A DNA stretch of 64,000 nucleotides from Pseudomonas parakoreensis (GCF_021602155.1 NZ_BQHY01000004.1:186001-250000), one strand, 5' to 3'. Counted from the stretch's first letter, positions 10,573-19,469 are shown. Notes: a model not told the origin generated them from the sequence alone. Program-made: numbers and translations.

Positions 10573-11276
10573 TTCGCGTCTAACGGCAACTCAAGACCAA
10601 ACCGCGTACCCATTGCTTTGCGCCCCGCCACGGTCAGTGCCAACGCCCGACTGTCAAGATCCTGCGTCACCCACTTGCGTTTCAACGCCATCTGCAACAA
10701 CGCCGCGCCCAACGAACCACCCAGATGCGGCCGACGCATGCTCCAGTCCAGGCACGGGCAAGCGAACTTGCGGCGCAAGGTACTCAAGTCCTGTACCTCA
10801 ATACCCAAGCCCACGAACAGCGCCTCGCCACTCTCGCTCAAGCGATAAGCCCGCTCGCCGGTTTCCACCAGCCATCCCGCCGCGAGCAAACGGTCATGCA
10901 GCAACACCGCCAGCGTGCCAGCCATATGGTCATAGCAGGTGCGCGCGAATTGCAGACGATCTGGAGTGTGCGGCTTGAAGCTCGGCACAGCGTTCTGGCC
11001 GATCACCATCAACGCTTCCAGCGCCTGCGCCACCCGTTGATCGGCGAGGCTGTAATAACGATGGCGGCCCTGCACGTGCAGGCGCACCAGCGACAGATCC
11101 TTGAGTTTGGCCAGGTGCGCGCTGGCGGTAGAGGCGCTGACCTCGGCAACGGCGGCCAATTCAGTGCTGGTGCGGGCGTGGCCGTCCATCAGCGAGCAGA
11201 GGATTTTGGTGCGTGCCGGTTCGGCGATGGCGGCTGCCACCTGCGAAACGCCGATGTCTTGATGTTCTGCGTGCAT
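10518..11276 (-). CDS. ArsR-type HTH regulator with large C-terminal domain
   Basis: This 252-residue protein has an N-terminal ArsR-like winged helix (AEPARTKILCSLMDG, then SASTASAHLAKLKDLSLVRL, wing GRHRYYSL) and a C-terminal region of about 150 residues containing RKFACPCLDWSMRRPHLGG. That CxC-type motif is reminiscent of a metal or redox site. The layout is typical of long transcriptional regulators beside efflux or oxidoreductase genes. It is divergent from a cytochrome P450, with 78 nt between start codons, so it probably controls the P450. The C-terminus (about 17 residues, [12 protein letters not shown]) is read from a REP sequence and is unlikely to be ancestral. Confidence 0.75.
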   Translation of the reverse strand: MHAEHQDIGVSQVAAAIAEPARTKILCSLMDGHARTSTELAAVAEVSASTASAHLAKLKDLSLVRLHVQGRHRYYSLADQRVAQALEALMVIGQNAVPSFKPHTPDRLQFARTCYDHMAGTLAVLLHDRLLAAGWLVETGERAYRLSESGEALFVGLGIEVQDLSTLRRKFACPCLDWSMRRPHLGGSLGAALLQMALKRKWVTQDLDSRALALTVAGRKAMGTRFGLELPLDAKVKRSQPAAAPTVIAYTR

Positions 11277-11354
11277 ATTTCGTTCCCCGACGAATCGTCC
11301 TCGCTGCGAGCTGAAGATACTCGCATCACTTTCCCGACGACAAGGCTGTGCACC

Positions 11355-12458
11355 ATGGACCCGATCATCGCTGCGACGCATGCCGATCCCTACCCTTACT
11401 ACGCCAAACTGCGCGCCGAGGGCGGACTGACCTTTGATCATGGCTTGAAACTGTGGGTCGCCAGCAGCGCCCGAGCGGTGCGTGCGGTGCTGACGCATGC
11501 CGATTGCCGGGTGCGGCCGCTGCAGGAACCGGTGCCCAAGGCGATTGCCTCGGGGCTGGCTGGCAAGGTGTTCGGACAGTTGATGCGGATGAACGATGGC
11601 GAGCGTCAGCGCTGCCCACGCTCTGCGGTGGAACCGGCGCTGCAGTTGATCGATGACGATCAGGTACGCGCATTGGTGGCAGCACGGCTGATGACAGCGG
11701 ACGCGGACGGCTTATATAAGGCGATGTTTCGCGGCCCGGTGTGTGTGGTCGCGACGCTGCTTGGCTTCACCCCGACGCAAGGTCGGGCGATCAGTGAGCT
11801 GACGGCGGATTTCGTCGCCTGCCTGTCGCCACTGAGCAATGTCCTGCAACTGGCGGCGGCGCATGCGGCGGCTGAGCAATTGCGCGGTTACTTCATCGAG
11901 TTGCTGGCTGAAGCCAACAGTGATTTGCTCCAGGCGATCGAGCAGCGATTCGCGGGGGACAAAGAAACCCTGATCGCCAACCTGATCGGACTCTGCTCGC
12001 AGACATTTGAGGCGACAGCCGGGCTGATCGGCAATGCACTGATTGCGTTACGGCGTGAACCTGAGTTGCGCGATGCCTCTGTGGACGCACTGTTGGCCGA
12101 GGTTCAGCGCTTTGATCCGCCGGTGCAGAACACTCGGCGCTTTGTCGCACAGGCTTGCGAAATCGATGGCGTGCGGCTCGAGGCTGGCGAGGTGATTCTG
12201 GTGCTGCTGGCCTCGGCCAACCGCGATCCTTTGTTAAATGCAGAGCCCGAGCGGTTTCTGCTGGATCGTCCTGACCGGCGCAGTTTCAGCTTTGGCAGCG
12301 GCCGGCATCAGTGTCCAGGGCAGACGCTGGCGCTGAGCATTGCCGCTGCGACTGTCAGAGAAATCCTTGATCAGGGCGTGAATCTGCAACAACTGACGTG
12401 GCATTACCGCCCATCGCTCAATGGGCGGATTCCACTGTTCAGCGCAGTGCAGCCTTAA
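11355..12458 (+). CDS. Cytochrome P450
   Basis: This 367-residue soluble bacterial P450 carries the heme-thiolate motif FGSGRHQCPG (heme ligand C320) and the K-helix ExxR as EVQR, followed by FDPPVQNTRRF. It is shorter than the usual 400 residues. The I-helix reads SQTFEATAGLIGNA, so the usual acid-threonine pair is Glu-Ala-Thr and the canonical proton-relay Thr appears to be Ala. That could mean peroxide-driven or atypical chemistry. No ferredoxin or reductase gene adjoins it. ATG 11355 starts within the gap to the divergent ArsR gene. It ends with a 4-nt overlap of dmeF. The substrate cannot be told from sequence. Confidence 0.85.
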   Translation: MDPIIAATHADPYPYYAKLRAEGGLTFDHGLKLWVASSARAVRAVLTHADCRVRPLQEPVPKAIASGLAGKVFGQLMRMNDGERQRCPRSAVEPALQLIDDDQVRALVAARLMTADADGLYKAMFRGPVCVVATLLGFTPTQGRAISELTADFVACLSPLSNVLQLAAAHAAAEQLRGYFIELLAEANSDLLQAIEQRFAGDKETLIANLIGLCSQTFEATAGLIGNALIALRREPELRDASVDALLAEVQRFDPPVQNTRRFVAQACEIDGVRLEAGEVILVLLASANRDPLLNAEPERFLLDRPDRRSFSFGSGRHQCPGQTLALSIAAATVREILDQGVNLQQLTWHYRPSLNGRIPLFSAVQP

Positions 12459-13384
12459 GCGCTGCGCAACTCAATGGTCAGGTGCGACAGTTCATGCACC
12501 GGCGCCAGCCGTTCGCGAATCGCCTCCGCCGTCACGCCCGCCGCCGCGACCACACTGACAATCGCCGCCCGCGCCTGCGGGCCGACCTGCCAGACATGCA
12601 GATCGCTGATGCGCACATCGTCGGAGGTTTCCAGCAACTCGCGGATCTCCGCCGCCACCGGCTCGTCGGTGGTGTCGAGCAGCACCGCGGCGCTGTCGCG
12701 CATCAGGTTGTAAGCCCATTTCGCGATGACAATCGAACCGACAATCCCCATCGCCGGGTCCAGCCATACCCAACCGAGATAGCGCCCGGCCAGCAACGCG
12801 GCAATCGCCAGCACCGAGGTCAGGGCATCGGCCAGCACATGGACGTAGGCCGAGCGCAGATTGTTGTCGTGATGGTGATGATGATCATGACCGTGGTCAT
12901 GCTGATGGCCGTGGTCATGGCCGTGATGGCCCATCAACAGGAAGGCGCTGAGGACGTTTACGCCCAAGCCGACAATCGCAATGACAGTCGCTTCGCCAAA
13001 CGCCACGGTGGTCGGTTCGAACAAACGAAAAATCGACTCGCCGGCAATGCCCAGCGACACCAGCCCCAGCACCATCGCCGAAGCGAATCCGGCCAGATCG
13101 CCGACTTTGCCGGTGCCGAAACTGTAGCGGCGGTTGTTGGCATTGCGCCGGGCAAAACCATAGGCTGCCGCGGCGATACCCAACGCGCCGGCATGGGTCG
13201 CCATGTGGAAACCATCGGCCAGCAGGGCCATGGAGCCGGTGATGTAGCCGGCGGCAATCTCGCCGATCATCATCACCAACGTCAGCGCCACCACCCACAA
13301 AGTGCGGCGGGCATTTTCGTCGTGAGATGCGCCGAGAAACTGGTGATCGTGGCTAAAACGCTCAGCGCTTGGGGTCAGGCTCAT
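12455..13384 (-). CDS. dmeF: CDF-family Co/Ni (divalent metal) efflux protein DmeF
   Basis: This 309-residue cation-diffusion facilitator has six predicted membrane segments. The metal site is formed by ADGFHMATH in segment 2 and HVLADALTS in segment 5. A His-rich cytoplasmic loop (HHGHDHGHQHDHGHDHHHHH) lies between segments 4 and 5. Long His loops and linkage to an RcnR/DmeR-type repressor characterise the DmeF branch, which exports Co(II) and Ni(II) in exchange for protons. It lies 12 nt downstream of dmeR in one operon and converges on the P450 gene with a 4-nt overlap. Confidence 0.88.
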   Translation of the reverse strand: MSLTPSAERFSHDHQFLGASHDENARRTLWVVALTLVMMIGEIAAGYITGSMALLADGFHMATHAGALGIAAAAYGFARRNANNRRYSFGTGKVGDLAGFASAMVLGLVSLGIAGESIFRLFEPTTVAFGEATVIAIVGLGVNVLSAFLLMGHHGHDHGHQHDHGHDHHHHHDNNLRSAYVHVLADALTSVLAIAALLAGRYLGWVWLDPAMGIVGSIVIAKWAYNLMRDSAAVLLDTTDEPVAAEIRELLETSDDVRISDLHVWQVGPQARAAIVSVVAAAGVTAEAIRERLAPVHELSHLTIELRSA

Positions 13385-13396
13385 GATGCGGATGCT

Positions 13397-13672
13397 CTAT
13401 TTGGAATAACGGCGGATGGCTTGCAACAGATCTTCGGCGCCCTGGGCCCGCTGTTCGTCGGTGAGGTCGGGATGCGCCACGTGCTCACGGGTGTGGGCCT
13501 CGATGAACTGCTCCATCAACCCGTTGACCGCCCCGCGAATCGCCGCCACCAGGTGCAAGGTCTTGGCGCAATCGGCATCGCCTTCCAGCGCTTTCTCCAC
13601 CGCCTGCACCTGCCCGGCAATCCGCCGCACGCGGTTGAGCAACTCGTCTTTGTGTTCGTGAATGTGCGACAT
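13397..13672 (-). CDS. dmeR: RcnR/DmeR-type Ni/Co-sensing repressor
   Basis: This 91-residue all-helical repressor belongs to the CsoR/RcnR/FrmR family. The metal ligands of RcnR are all conserved at the same numbers: His3, Cys35, His60 and His64. That distinguishes it from the Cu-sensing CsoR and formaldehyde-sensing FrmR branches. It is first in the dmeRF operon, and its start codon lies 3 nt from a C-tract operator of the RcnR type, implying autoregulation. Confidence 0.88.
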   Translation of the reverse strand: MSHIHEHKDELLNRVRRIAGQVQAVEKALEGDADCAKTLHLVAAIRGAVNGLMEQFIEAHTREHVAHPDLTDEQRAQGAEDLLQAIRRYSK

Positions 13673-13675
13673 ACC

Positions 13676-13695
13676 TATACCCCCTACCCCTATAT
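13676..13695 (-). promoter_or_regulatory. Candidate DmeR operator overlapping the dmeR ribosome-binding region
   Basis: On the coding strand this reads ATATAGGGGTAGGGGGTATA: G-tracts flanked by TATA half-sites, the form bound by RcnR/DmeR proteins (inverted AT-rich ends around a G-run). It lies just upstream of dmeR and includes what would be its Shine-Dalgarno region. Confidence 0.7.
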
Positions 13696-13697
13696 GG

Positions 13698-14165
13698 CGC
13701 GCATAGTCGCCGATGGCTTGGGCAATCGCAAGTTCGGTGAGCCTTCAAGGGATGAACGGGATGCGGAAAGCGATTTCACTCCCCCTGTGGGAGTGAGCCT
13801 GCTCGCGAAAGCGGTGGACCTGCTAGTTGCACGGCAGTCGAAATCCGGATCCGATCCGGATCGATGGATCTTGGGGTCGCTTCGCAACCCAGCGGGAGCA
13901 AGCTACCTCGCCACAAGGAAAACGGCGCAAAGGAGAATTTCACATGACCAATAAAACAGATGCCCACGTCGTCGCATAAGTCGCCATGGGCCTCAATGAG
14001 CGGGATCGGCACCGGGCGCAGAACGCGATGGCAATGGTGACCTGAGTAACCGTGACGAGGGGGATCGCGAAGCGATACCTCAAGAAGGCCTGCTGCGCAG
14101 TCCATCGGGGATAAATCCCCTCGCCACAGGTTACATGGAAATTGATTGATCGGCGGTTGCCCGCC
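13698..14165. repeat. Gene-free stretch of mixed REP-like palindromes
   Basis: No credible coding sequence is present. Positions 13786-13915 pair a CCCTGTGGGAGTGAGCCTGC arm with a GCGGGAGCAAGCTACCTCGC arm, remnants of two REP families. They contain a perfect 18-nt palindrome AATCCGGATCCGATCCGG-like core at about 13840-13863. Positions 14056-14129 hold GAGGGGGATCGCGAAGCGAT and a GGGGATAAATCCCCTCGCCA arm of family B. About 110 nt in the middle show nothing recognisable. Confidence 0.75.
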
Positions 14166-14513
14166 TCAATCCTCCCGCGTCAAAACCTCCAGCAACTCAA
14201 TCTCAAACACCAGATTCGAATTCGGCGGGATCTTGCCCATCGTTCGTTCGCCGTACCCCAGATGCGCCGGCACCAGCAGTTTGCGCTTGCCGCCCACTTG
14301 CATGCCCATCAGCCCCTGATCCCAGCCCTTGATCACCCGCCCCGTGCCAATCACGCACTGGAAAGGTTTGCCTCGGCGGTGGGAAGAATCGAACTCGCTA
14401 CCGTCTTCCAGCCAGCCGGTGTAATGGGTGGTGATCAGTGCACCTTTGACGGCAGCCTTGCCCTCGCCCACCTGGAGATCGATTACCTGCAGTTCATCAT
14501 TCATGCCATTCAC
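14166..14513 (-). CDS. FKBP-type peptidyl-prolyl cis-trans isomerase
   Basis: This 115-residue protein is a single FKBP domain. The fold markers VKGALITTHYTGWLEDGSEFDSS, VIKGWDQGLMGMQVGGKRKL and PAHLGYGER are all present, including the hydrophobic pocket residues Y, D, F, V, I and W. There is no signal peptide, so it is cytoplasmic, unlike FkpA or FklB with dimerisation domains. The start is ATG 14513, with GAG a few bases upstream; ATG 14504 is possible. It stands alone between divergent or distant genes. Confidence 0.9.
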   Translation of the reverse strand: MNGMNDELQVIDLQVGEGKAAVKGALITTHYTGWLEDGSEFDSSHRRGKPFQCVIGTGRVIKGWDQGLMGMQVGGKRKLLVPAHLGYGERTMGKIPPNSNLVFEIELLEVLTRED

Positions 14514-14667
14514 TCTATTGTTCAGCTGGCCGCCGTTTTCCCAGAAATGGCGGCTGTTCGCAACTCATTAACGAAGATTGGCGCTGTATCCGAAGTGACT
14601 GCCAACCCATTAAGATAGCCAACCGCCATTACTTCACGGATCGATTGTTCATGCTGGCAGTTCCCGA

Positions 14668-15747
14668 ATGACTGACCTCTGGATCAGCCTTGCCCTTGGC
14701 GTTGTCATGCTTGGATTGATCGTCGTCCTGATCTGGCGCGAGCGCGGCTTGCGCAAGCAACTGGACGAATACCGCGAGCTGCTGACCCGCGCCGCCGAAC
14801 GCCAGAACATCCACCAGGACGGTGACGCCGAGCGTTTCAAACGCAGCCAGTACTTTGCCCGCATCGGCACTTGGGATTGGGAAGTCGACACCGACCGGCT
14901 GTATTGGTCGGACGCGATCTACGGCATGTTCGGGTTCAAGATCGGCGAAATCACCCCGTCTTATGCGCTATTCTGCGCCTGTGTGCACCCGGACGACCGC
15001 GTCAGAGTGCGCGAGGGTGAATTGCGTTGTCTGGAGACCGGTGAAAACCATGACGAGGAATACCGCGTGGTCTGGCCCGACGGCACGATTCGCTGGCTGC
15101 GGGAAACCGGCAATGTGGTGCGCAACGACCACGATGCGGTGATCAAGATGATGGGTGTGGTGCGCGACATCACTGAGGAAAAAGCCTCGGCGAGTTACCT
15201 TCAGCACCTCGCCCACTTCGACCCGTTGACCGGTTTGCCCAATCGTCTGGTGCTTGAAGAGCGTTTATCCGAAGCACTGGAACAGGCGCGCCGCAGCCTG
15301 ACCCGCGTGGCACTGGTGTTTATCGATCTCAATGGTTTCAAGGCGATCAACGACCATTACGGTCACGCCGCCGGCGACCGCGTGCTGATCACCACGGCGA
15401 CGCGTCTGAAACGCATCCTGCGCGCCACCGACACCGTCGCGCGGATTGGCGGCGACGAATTCGTGGTGATCCTGCAAGGCCTGGCCCCGAGCCTCAACCT
15501 GCAGGAGGAAGCCCGCAGCATCTGTCAGAAGATTTTCATCGAACTGTCGCCGCCGATCAGCATCGGCAATGACCAACGCCACATCGGCACCAGCCTTGGC
15601 GTCGCGGTATTTCCCGACCATGCGCCGACCATGGACCGACTGCTGCACATTGCCGACCTGGCGATGTATGAGGCCAAGCGCAGTGGGAACAATCAGTATC
15701 GATTGGGGGGCGAGAGCCCTGCGCGGCTGCACGCCCAGGGCCTTTGA
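14668..15747 (+). CDS. Membrane-anchored PAS-GGDEF diguanylate cyclase
   Basis: This 359-residue protein has one N-terminal membrane segment (about 5-23), a short coiled linker, a PAS domain (about 58-172, with the PAC stretch WLRETGNVVRND and VVRDITEEK) and a GGDEF domain (about 185-345). The active site is intact (RIGGDEFVVIL), and an RxxD inhibitory site (RATD) lies five residues upstream, so it should make cyclic di-GMP and be product-inhibited. No EAL domain is present. Its PAS ligand is unknown. It is monocistronic, converging on the RcnB-like gene. Confidence 0.92.
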   Translation: MTDLWISLALGVVMLGLIVVLIWRERGLRKQLDEYRELLTRAAERQNIHQDGDAERFKRSQYFARIGTWDWEVDTDRLYWSDAIYGMFGFKIGEITPSYALFCACVHPDDRVRVREGELRCLETGENHDEEYRVVWPDGTIRWLRETGNVVRNDHDAVIKMMGVVRDITEEKASASYLQHLAHFDPLTGLPNRLVLEERLSEALEQARRSLTRVALVFIDLNGFKAINDHYGHAAGDRVLITTATRLKRILRATDTVARIGGDEFVVILQGLAPSLNLQEEARSICQKIFIELSPPISIGNDQRHIGTSLGVAVFPDHAPTMDRLLHIADLAMYEAKRSGNNQYRLGGESPARLHAQGL

Positions 15748-15757
15748 GTCCGGGAGT

Positions 15758-16066
15758 TTAACGCTCGACAGGCTGCATCTCGACAATGGTGCCGTTGGTG
15801 ATCATGACCATCACGTACTTGTCGTTGATCTGCACCCACTGCGCCTGGTCGACCGGTGCTTTCAAGCCTTTCTGTTTCCAGTTTTTCAATGCCTTGTCGC
15901 TGCGCTGATAAATGTCTGGAGCGCGGTCGTTGACCTTCAATTCACGGTCGCTGGTCGGCGACTGGACGGTGGGTTCGCTTGAGGTTTGCGCCGCTTGAAC
16001 AAGTGGGCTGATCCCGGCAATGCCGGCGACGAGGGCCAGGCTGGCGATTAGGGTTTTGCTGTTCAT
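15758..16066 (-). CDS. RcnB-like periplasmic protein
   Basis: This 102-residue protein starts with a clear signal peptide (cleavage likely after LVQAA). The mature part contains WKQKGLKAPVDQAQWVQINDKYVMVMI and a terminal TGTIVEMQ-like strand, the core of the RcnB family. E. coli RcnB is a periplasmic modulator of Ni/Co homeostasis, but many family members in Pseudomonas are unstudied. A link with dmeRF 2 kb away is only suggestive. GGAGG-like purines precede ATG 16066. Confidence 0.75.
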   Translation of the reverse strand: MNSKTLIASLALVAGIAGISPLVQAAQTSSEPTVQSPTSDRELKVNDRAPDIYQRSDKALKNWKQKGLKAPVDQAQWVQINDKYVMVMITNGTIVEMQPVER

Positions 16067-16492
16067 CGGTGAACCTCCTTCAGGTGTGTGATACCTGAAC
16101 TCCGACTGCGGAGGACTGGAATCATTCCTTGTTTTTTTGCGTGGACTGGCCGGGAATTGTAGTTGTCTGTGAGGCCGCTATCGCTGGCAAGCCAGCCCCC
16201 ACAGGTTTTCTTGGTGTTGCAGGAACAGCGGGTACACCGCAAAAACGGTGGGAGCTGGCTTGCCAGCGATGGCGTCGGCACATTCAGCCTCTTCATTACC
16301 TGACACACCGCTTTCGCGAGCAGGCTCGCTCCCACAGGTTAGACGTGTTTTCAGGATTGATCCGCTTTGCGCATCAATCCATGCCAACAATGCAATTAAC
16401 ATCCTGTTACAGCTGCGCGACCATCCGCCGCAATAACAACCGTGCGCCGCTTCCACGTCGCGCACGTCATAAAAGCGGTGGAGATTTTTTCT
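16067..16492. repeat. Gene-free stretch with family D REPIN
   Basis: Arms GCTATCGCTGGCAAGCCAGC (from 16178) and GGGAGCTGGCTTGCCAGCGA (to about 16271) form a REPIN with a 50-nt loop. A third arm TTTCGCGAGCAGGCTCGCTC lies at 16312-16331. The remaining sequence up to the MFS start shows the Shine-Dalgarno GGTGGAG near 16478 and no gene. CTGTTACAGCTGCG-type dyads near 16404 could hold the LysR site for the transporter. Confidence 0.8.
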
Positions 16493-17785
16493 ATGACAGC
16501 CTCAATCCCACACGGCGGCTCGCGGGCCGGCGCCATTTTCCGGGTAACCTCGGGCAACTTCCTCGAACAGTTCGACTTCTTTCTGTTCGGCTTCTACGCC
16601 ACGCAGATCGCGGCGGTGTTCTTCCCGGCGAGCAGTGAGTTCGCTTCCCTGATGATGACCTTTGCCGTATTCGGCGCAGGCTTTCTGATGCGTCCGCTGG
16701 GTGCCATTGTGCTTGGCGCCTATATCGACGACGTCGGTCGTCGCAAGGGGCTGATCGTTACGCTGTCGATCATGGCCAGCGGCACGATCCTGATTGTGCT
16801 GGTGCCCGGATACGAGAGCATCGGCCTGTTTGCGCCGGCGCTGGTGCTGATCGGACGGCTGTTGCAAGGCTTCTCCGCCGGTGCGGAACTGGGTGGTGTT
16901 TCGGTGTATCTGTCCGAAATCGCCACACCGGGCCGCAAAGGTTTTTTCACCGCCTGGCAGTCGGCCAGTCAACAGGTGGCGATCATCGTCGCGGCGGCGC
17001 TGGGCTACGCGTTGAACGCGTGGATGGCGCCGAGCGTGGTGGCCGATTGGGGCTGGCGGATTCCGTTTTTCGTCGGCTGCCTGATCGTGCCGTTCATCTT
17101 CCTGCTGCGCCGTAACCTGGCGGAAACCGAAGAATTCGCCGCACGCAAACACCGCCCGAGCATGAAGGAAGTGTTCCGCACCCTCGGCCAGAACTGGGGC
17201 GTGGTGCTCGGCGGCATGCTGATGGTCGCGCTGACCACCACCGCGTTCTACCTGATCACCGTGTACGCGCCGACCTTCGGCAAAACCGTGCTGCACCTGA
17301 GCACCTCCGATGCGTTGCTGGTGACCTTGCTGGTGGGCGTGTCTAACTTCTTCTGGCTGCCGATTGGCGGCATGTTGTCCGACCGCATCGGCCGGCGCCC
17401 GGTGTTGATTGCGATGTCGCTGCTGGCGCTGGCCAGCACCTACCCGGCGCTGTCGTACTTGGTGCAGGCGCCGAGTTTCAGTCACATGTTGCTGTCGCTG
17501 TTGTGGCTGTCGTTCATCTACGGCATGTACAACGGCGCAATGATTCCGGCGCTGACCGAGATCATGCCGGTGGAAGTGCGGGTGGCCGGCTTCTCCCTCG
17601 CCTACAGTCTGGCGACCGCGATTTTCGGTGGTTTCACCCCGGCGATGTCGACCTTCCTGATCCAGTACACCGGCGACAAGGCCGCGCCGGGTTACTGGAT
17701 GAGCGTCGGCGCACTGTGCGCGTTGGGCGCCACGTTGTACCTCTATCGCCGCGCAGGCGGCCGTTTGCAACCGGTTGCCGCATAA
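16493..17785 (+). CDS. MFS tricarboxylate (citrate/tricarballylate/aconitate) importer, TcuC-like
   Basis: This 430-residue, 12-segment major facilitator is of the metabolite:H+ symporter type. It carries the motif [13 protein letters not shown] after segment 2 and [14 protein letters not shown] after segment 8. [20 protein letters not shown] and the N-terminal [14 protein letters not shown] are characteristic of citrate and tricarballylate transporters (TcuC/CitA branch). The ATG at 16493 has GGTGGAG 9-15 nt upstream; longer in-frame starts are rejected because family N-termini begin here. It is followed 12 nt later by a ModA-like periplasmic protein, probably co-transcribed, and a convergent LysR gene. 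Confidence 0.85.
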   Translation: MTASIPHGGSRAGAIFRVTSGNFLEQFDFFLFGFYATQIAAVFFPASSEFASLMMTFAVFGAGFLMRPLGAIVLGAYIDDVGRRKGLIVTLSIMASGTILIVLVPGYESIGLFAPALVLIGRLLQGFSAGAELGGVSVYLSEIATPGRKGFFTAWQSASQQVAIIVAAALGYALNAWMAPSVVADWGWRIPFFVGCLIVPFIFLLRRNLAETEEFAARKHRPSMKEVFRTLGQNWGVVLGGMLMVALTTTAFYLITVYAPTFGKTVLHLSTSDALLVTLLVGVSNFFWLPIGGMLSDRIGRRPVLIAMSLLALASTYPALSYLVQAPSFSHMLLSLLWLSFIYGMYNGAMIPALTEIMPVEVRVAGFSLAYSLATAIFGGFTPAMSTFLIQYTGDKAAPGYWMSVGALCALGATLYLYRRAGGRLQPVAA

Positions 17786-17797
17786 GGAGCAATCACC

Positions 17798-18565
17798 TTG
17801 AAAAAACTGATCAATCTCAGCGCCATCGCCCTCTTCGCTTTCAGCGCCCTGGCCCATGCTGAACAGCTGAACGTGATGACGTCAGGCGGCTTCACCGCCG
17901 CCTACAAAATCCTCGGCCCGAAATTCGCGGCGGCCACCGGCAACACCCTCGACACCCAGCTCGGCCCGTCGATGGGCAAGGCGCCGGAAGCGATCCCCAA
18001 CCGCCTCGCCCGTGGCGAACACGCCGACGTGGTGATCATGGTCGGCTATGCCCTTGATGATCTGATCAAACAAGGCAAGGTCGACCCGGCCTCGCGGGTC
18101 GAACTGGCGGATTCGCGGATCGGTCTGGTAGTGCGTGAGGGCGCGCCGAAGCCGAACATCAGCAGCGTCGAAAGCCTGAAGAAAACCCTGCTCGACGCAA
18201 CATCGGTGGCCTACTCCGACAGTGCCAGCGGCGTGTACATCGAGAAGGAGTTGTTCAACAAACTCGGTATCGAGGAGCAGCTGAAACCGAAAGCGAAGAT
18301 GGTCCCGAAAGTCCCGGTCGGTTCAGTGGTTGCCACCGGCGATTATCAACTGGGCTTCCAGCAGGTCAGCGAATTGCTGCCGGTGCCGGGGGTAAGTTTT
18401 GTCGGCAAGATTCCGGAATCGGTGCAGTCGGTGACGCGTTTTGCCGCCGGCATCCCGGTCGGTGCGCAGCATCCAAAAGAGGCCAAGGCCCTGCTCGACT
18501 ACCTCGCCGCGCCTGCCGCTCAGGCTGACGTACAGGCCACCGGGCTGGATTCGGTCAAGCGCTGA
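17798..18565 (+). CDS. ModA-like periplasmic protein, candidate aconitate isomerase
   Basis: This 255-residue protein has a signal peptide (cleavage after SALAHA) and a type II periplasmic-binding fold: NVMTSGGFTAAYKILGPKF, then ADVVIMVGYALDDL, SDSASGVYIEKELF and a closing hinge. No ABC permease or ATPase adjoins it, so it is not the receptor of an importer. The aconitate isomerase of Pseudomonas sp. WU-0701 is, from memory, a periplasmic ModA-like protein of this size. The linkage to a tricarboxylate MFS importer suggests that it converts trans-aconitate to cis-aconitate before uptake. Alternatively it is an orphan substrate-binding protein. Confidence 0.6.
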   Translation: MKKLINLSAIALFAFSALAHAEQLNVMTSGGFTAAYKILGPKFAAATGNTLDTQLGPSMGKAPEAIPNRLARGEHADVVIMVGYALDDLIKQGKVDPASRVELADSRIGLVVREGAPKPNISSVESLKKTLLDATSVAYSDSASGVYIEKELFNKLGIEEQLKPKAKMVPKVPVGSVVATGDYQLGFQQVSELLPVPGVSFVGKIPESVQSVTRFAAGIPVGAQHPKEAKALLDYLAAPAAQADVQATGLDSVKR

Positions 18566-19469
18566 GCGTCGGCGGCTGGACTTTCATTTCCACCACCAGC
18601 CGTTCCAGCTCCAGTGCTGCCGGGGTCAACGTGCGACCCCGGCGCTTGATGATGCCGACACTGCGCATCACTTGCGGATCGGTTAGCGGCACCCGGGTCA
18701 GGATCGGATGATCCGGCCCGGGCATCGCCATCAGCGGCACCGCCGCCACGCCAAGCCCCGCTTCCACCAGACCAATCATCGTCGTCACATGCCGCGTCTC
18801 GCAGATGCTCTGGCGTTGCGGCACCACTCGGCTCAAGGCCTGATCGAGCAGAAACCGGTTGCCGGACGTCTTGTCCAGCGAGATGTAATCCTGCTGATAG
18901 AACTCGTCCCAGCTCACGCTGCTGCGCCCGGCCAACGGATGATCACGGCGACAGGCGACAACGTAGCACTCCTGCACAAGCGGTTCGAAATCGACTTTGG
19001 CATCCTGTGTGCCGATGAAGCTCAAACCGAAATCCGCCTCGCCATTGACCACCGCACTGAGCACGTCGTGGGCGCTGGAATCGAGGACTTTGACCTTGAT
19101 GCGGGGAAATTGCCGGTGATAACGGGCGACCACGCGCGGCATGAAGTAGTACGCCGCCGACGGCACGCAGGCCACGGTGACGTGGCCCATTCGCGTCGAA
19201 GCGACTTCGCTGATGCCCAGCAACGCCACATCCAGATCGTCCAGCAAACGCTCGACACTGGGCATGAAGCCGCGCCCGGCCTGAGTCAGGCTGACTTTGC
19301 GCGTGGTGCGTTCGAACAGTTTTACGCCGAGGGCGTCCTCAAGCTTTTCGATGCGACGGCTCAAGGCCGGTTGTGACAGGCGCACGGTGTCGGCGGCCTT
19401 GCGGAAGCTGCCCTGTTCGACCACGGCGCGAAAGGCTTGCAGGTCGTTGAGGTCGAAGTTGATGGCCAT
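18555..19469 (-). CDS. LysR-family regulator of the tricarboxylate module
   Basis: This 304-residue LysR protein has a standard N-terminal HTH (GSFRKAADTVRLSQPALSRRI, about 21-41) and a periplasmic-binding-like effector domain starting near residue 92. Its stop codon overlaps that of the ModA-like gene by 11 nt in convergent orientation. That is unlike typical divergent LysR genes, so its target is inferred only from proximity. Salmonella TcuR, which controls tricarballylate use, is also LysR-type. Confidence 0.85.
   Translation of the reverse strand: MAINFDLNDLQAFRAVVEQGSFRKAADTVRLSQPALSRRIEKLEDALGVKLFERTTRKVSLTQAGRGFMPSVERLLDDLDVALLGISEVASTRMGHVTVACVPSAAYYFMPRVVARYHRQFPRIKVKVLDSSAHDVLSAVVNGEADFGLSFIGTQDAKVDFEPLVQECYVVACRRDHPLAGRSSVSWDEFYQQDYISLDKTSGNRFLLDQALSRVVPQRQSICETRHVTTMIGLVEAGLGVAAVPLMAMPGPDHPILTRVPLTDPQVMRSVGIIKRRGRTLTPAALELERLVVEMKVQPPTLSA

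Noticed and set aside
13838-13864. GATC/GGATCC-rich palindrome as an attachment site or origin
   Set aside because: It lies inside REP-derived sequence and has no neighbouring integrase, dnaA or par gene.
17798-18565. Molybdate-binding protein ModA
   Set aside because: No modB/modC permease or ATPase is adjacent and the upstream gene is an MFS tricarboxylate importer; moaA 29 kb away is not evidence for it.
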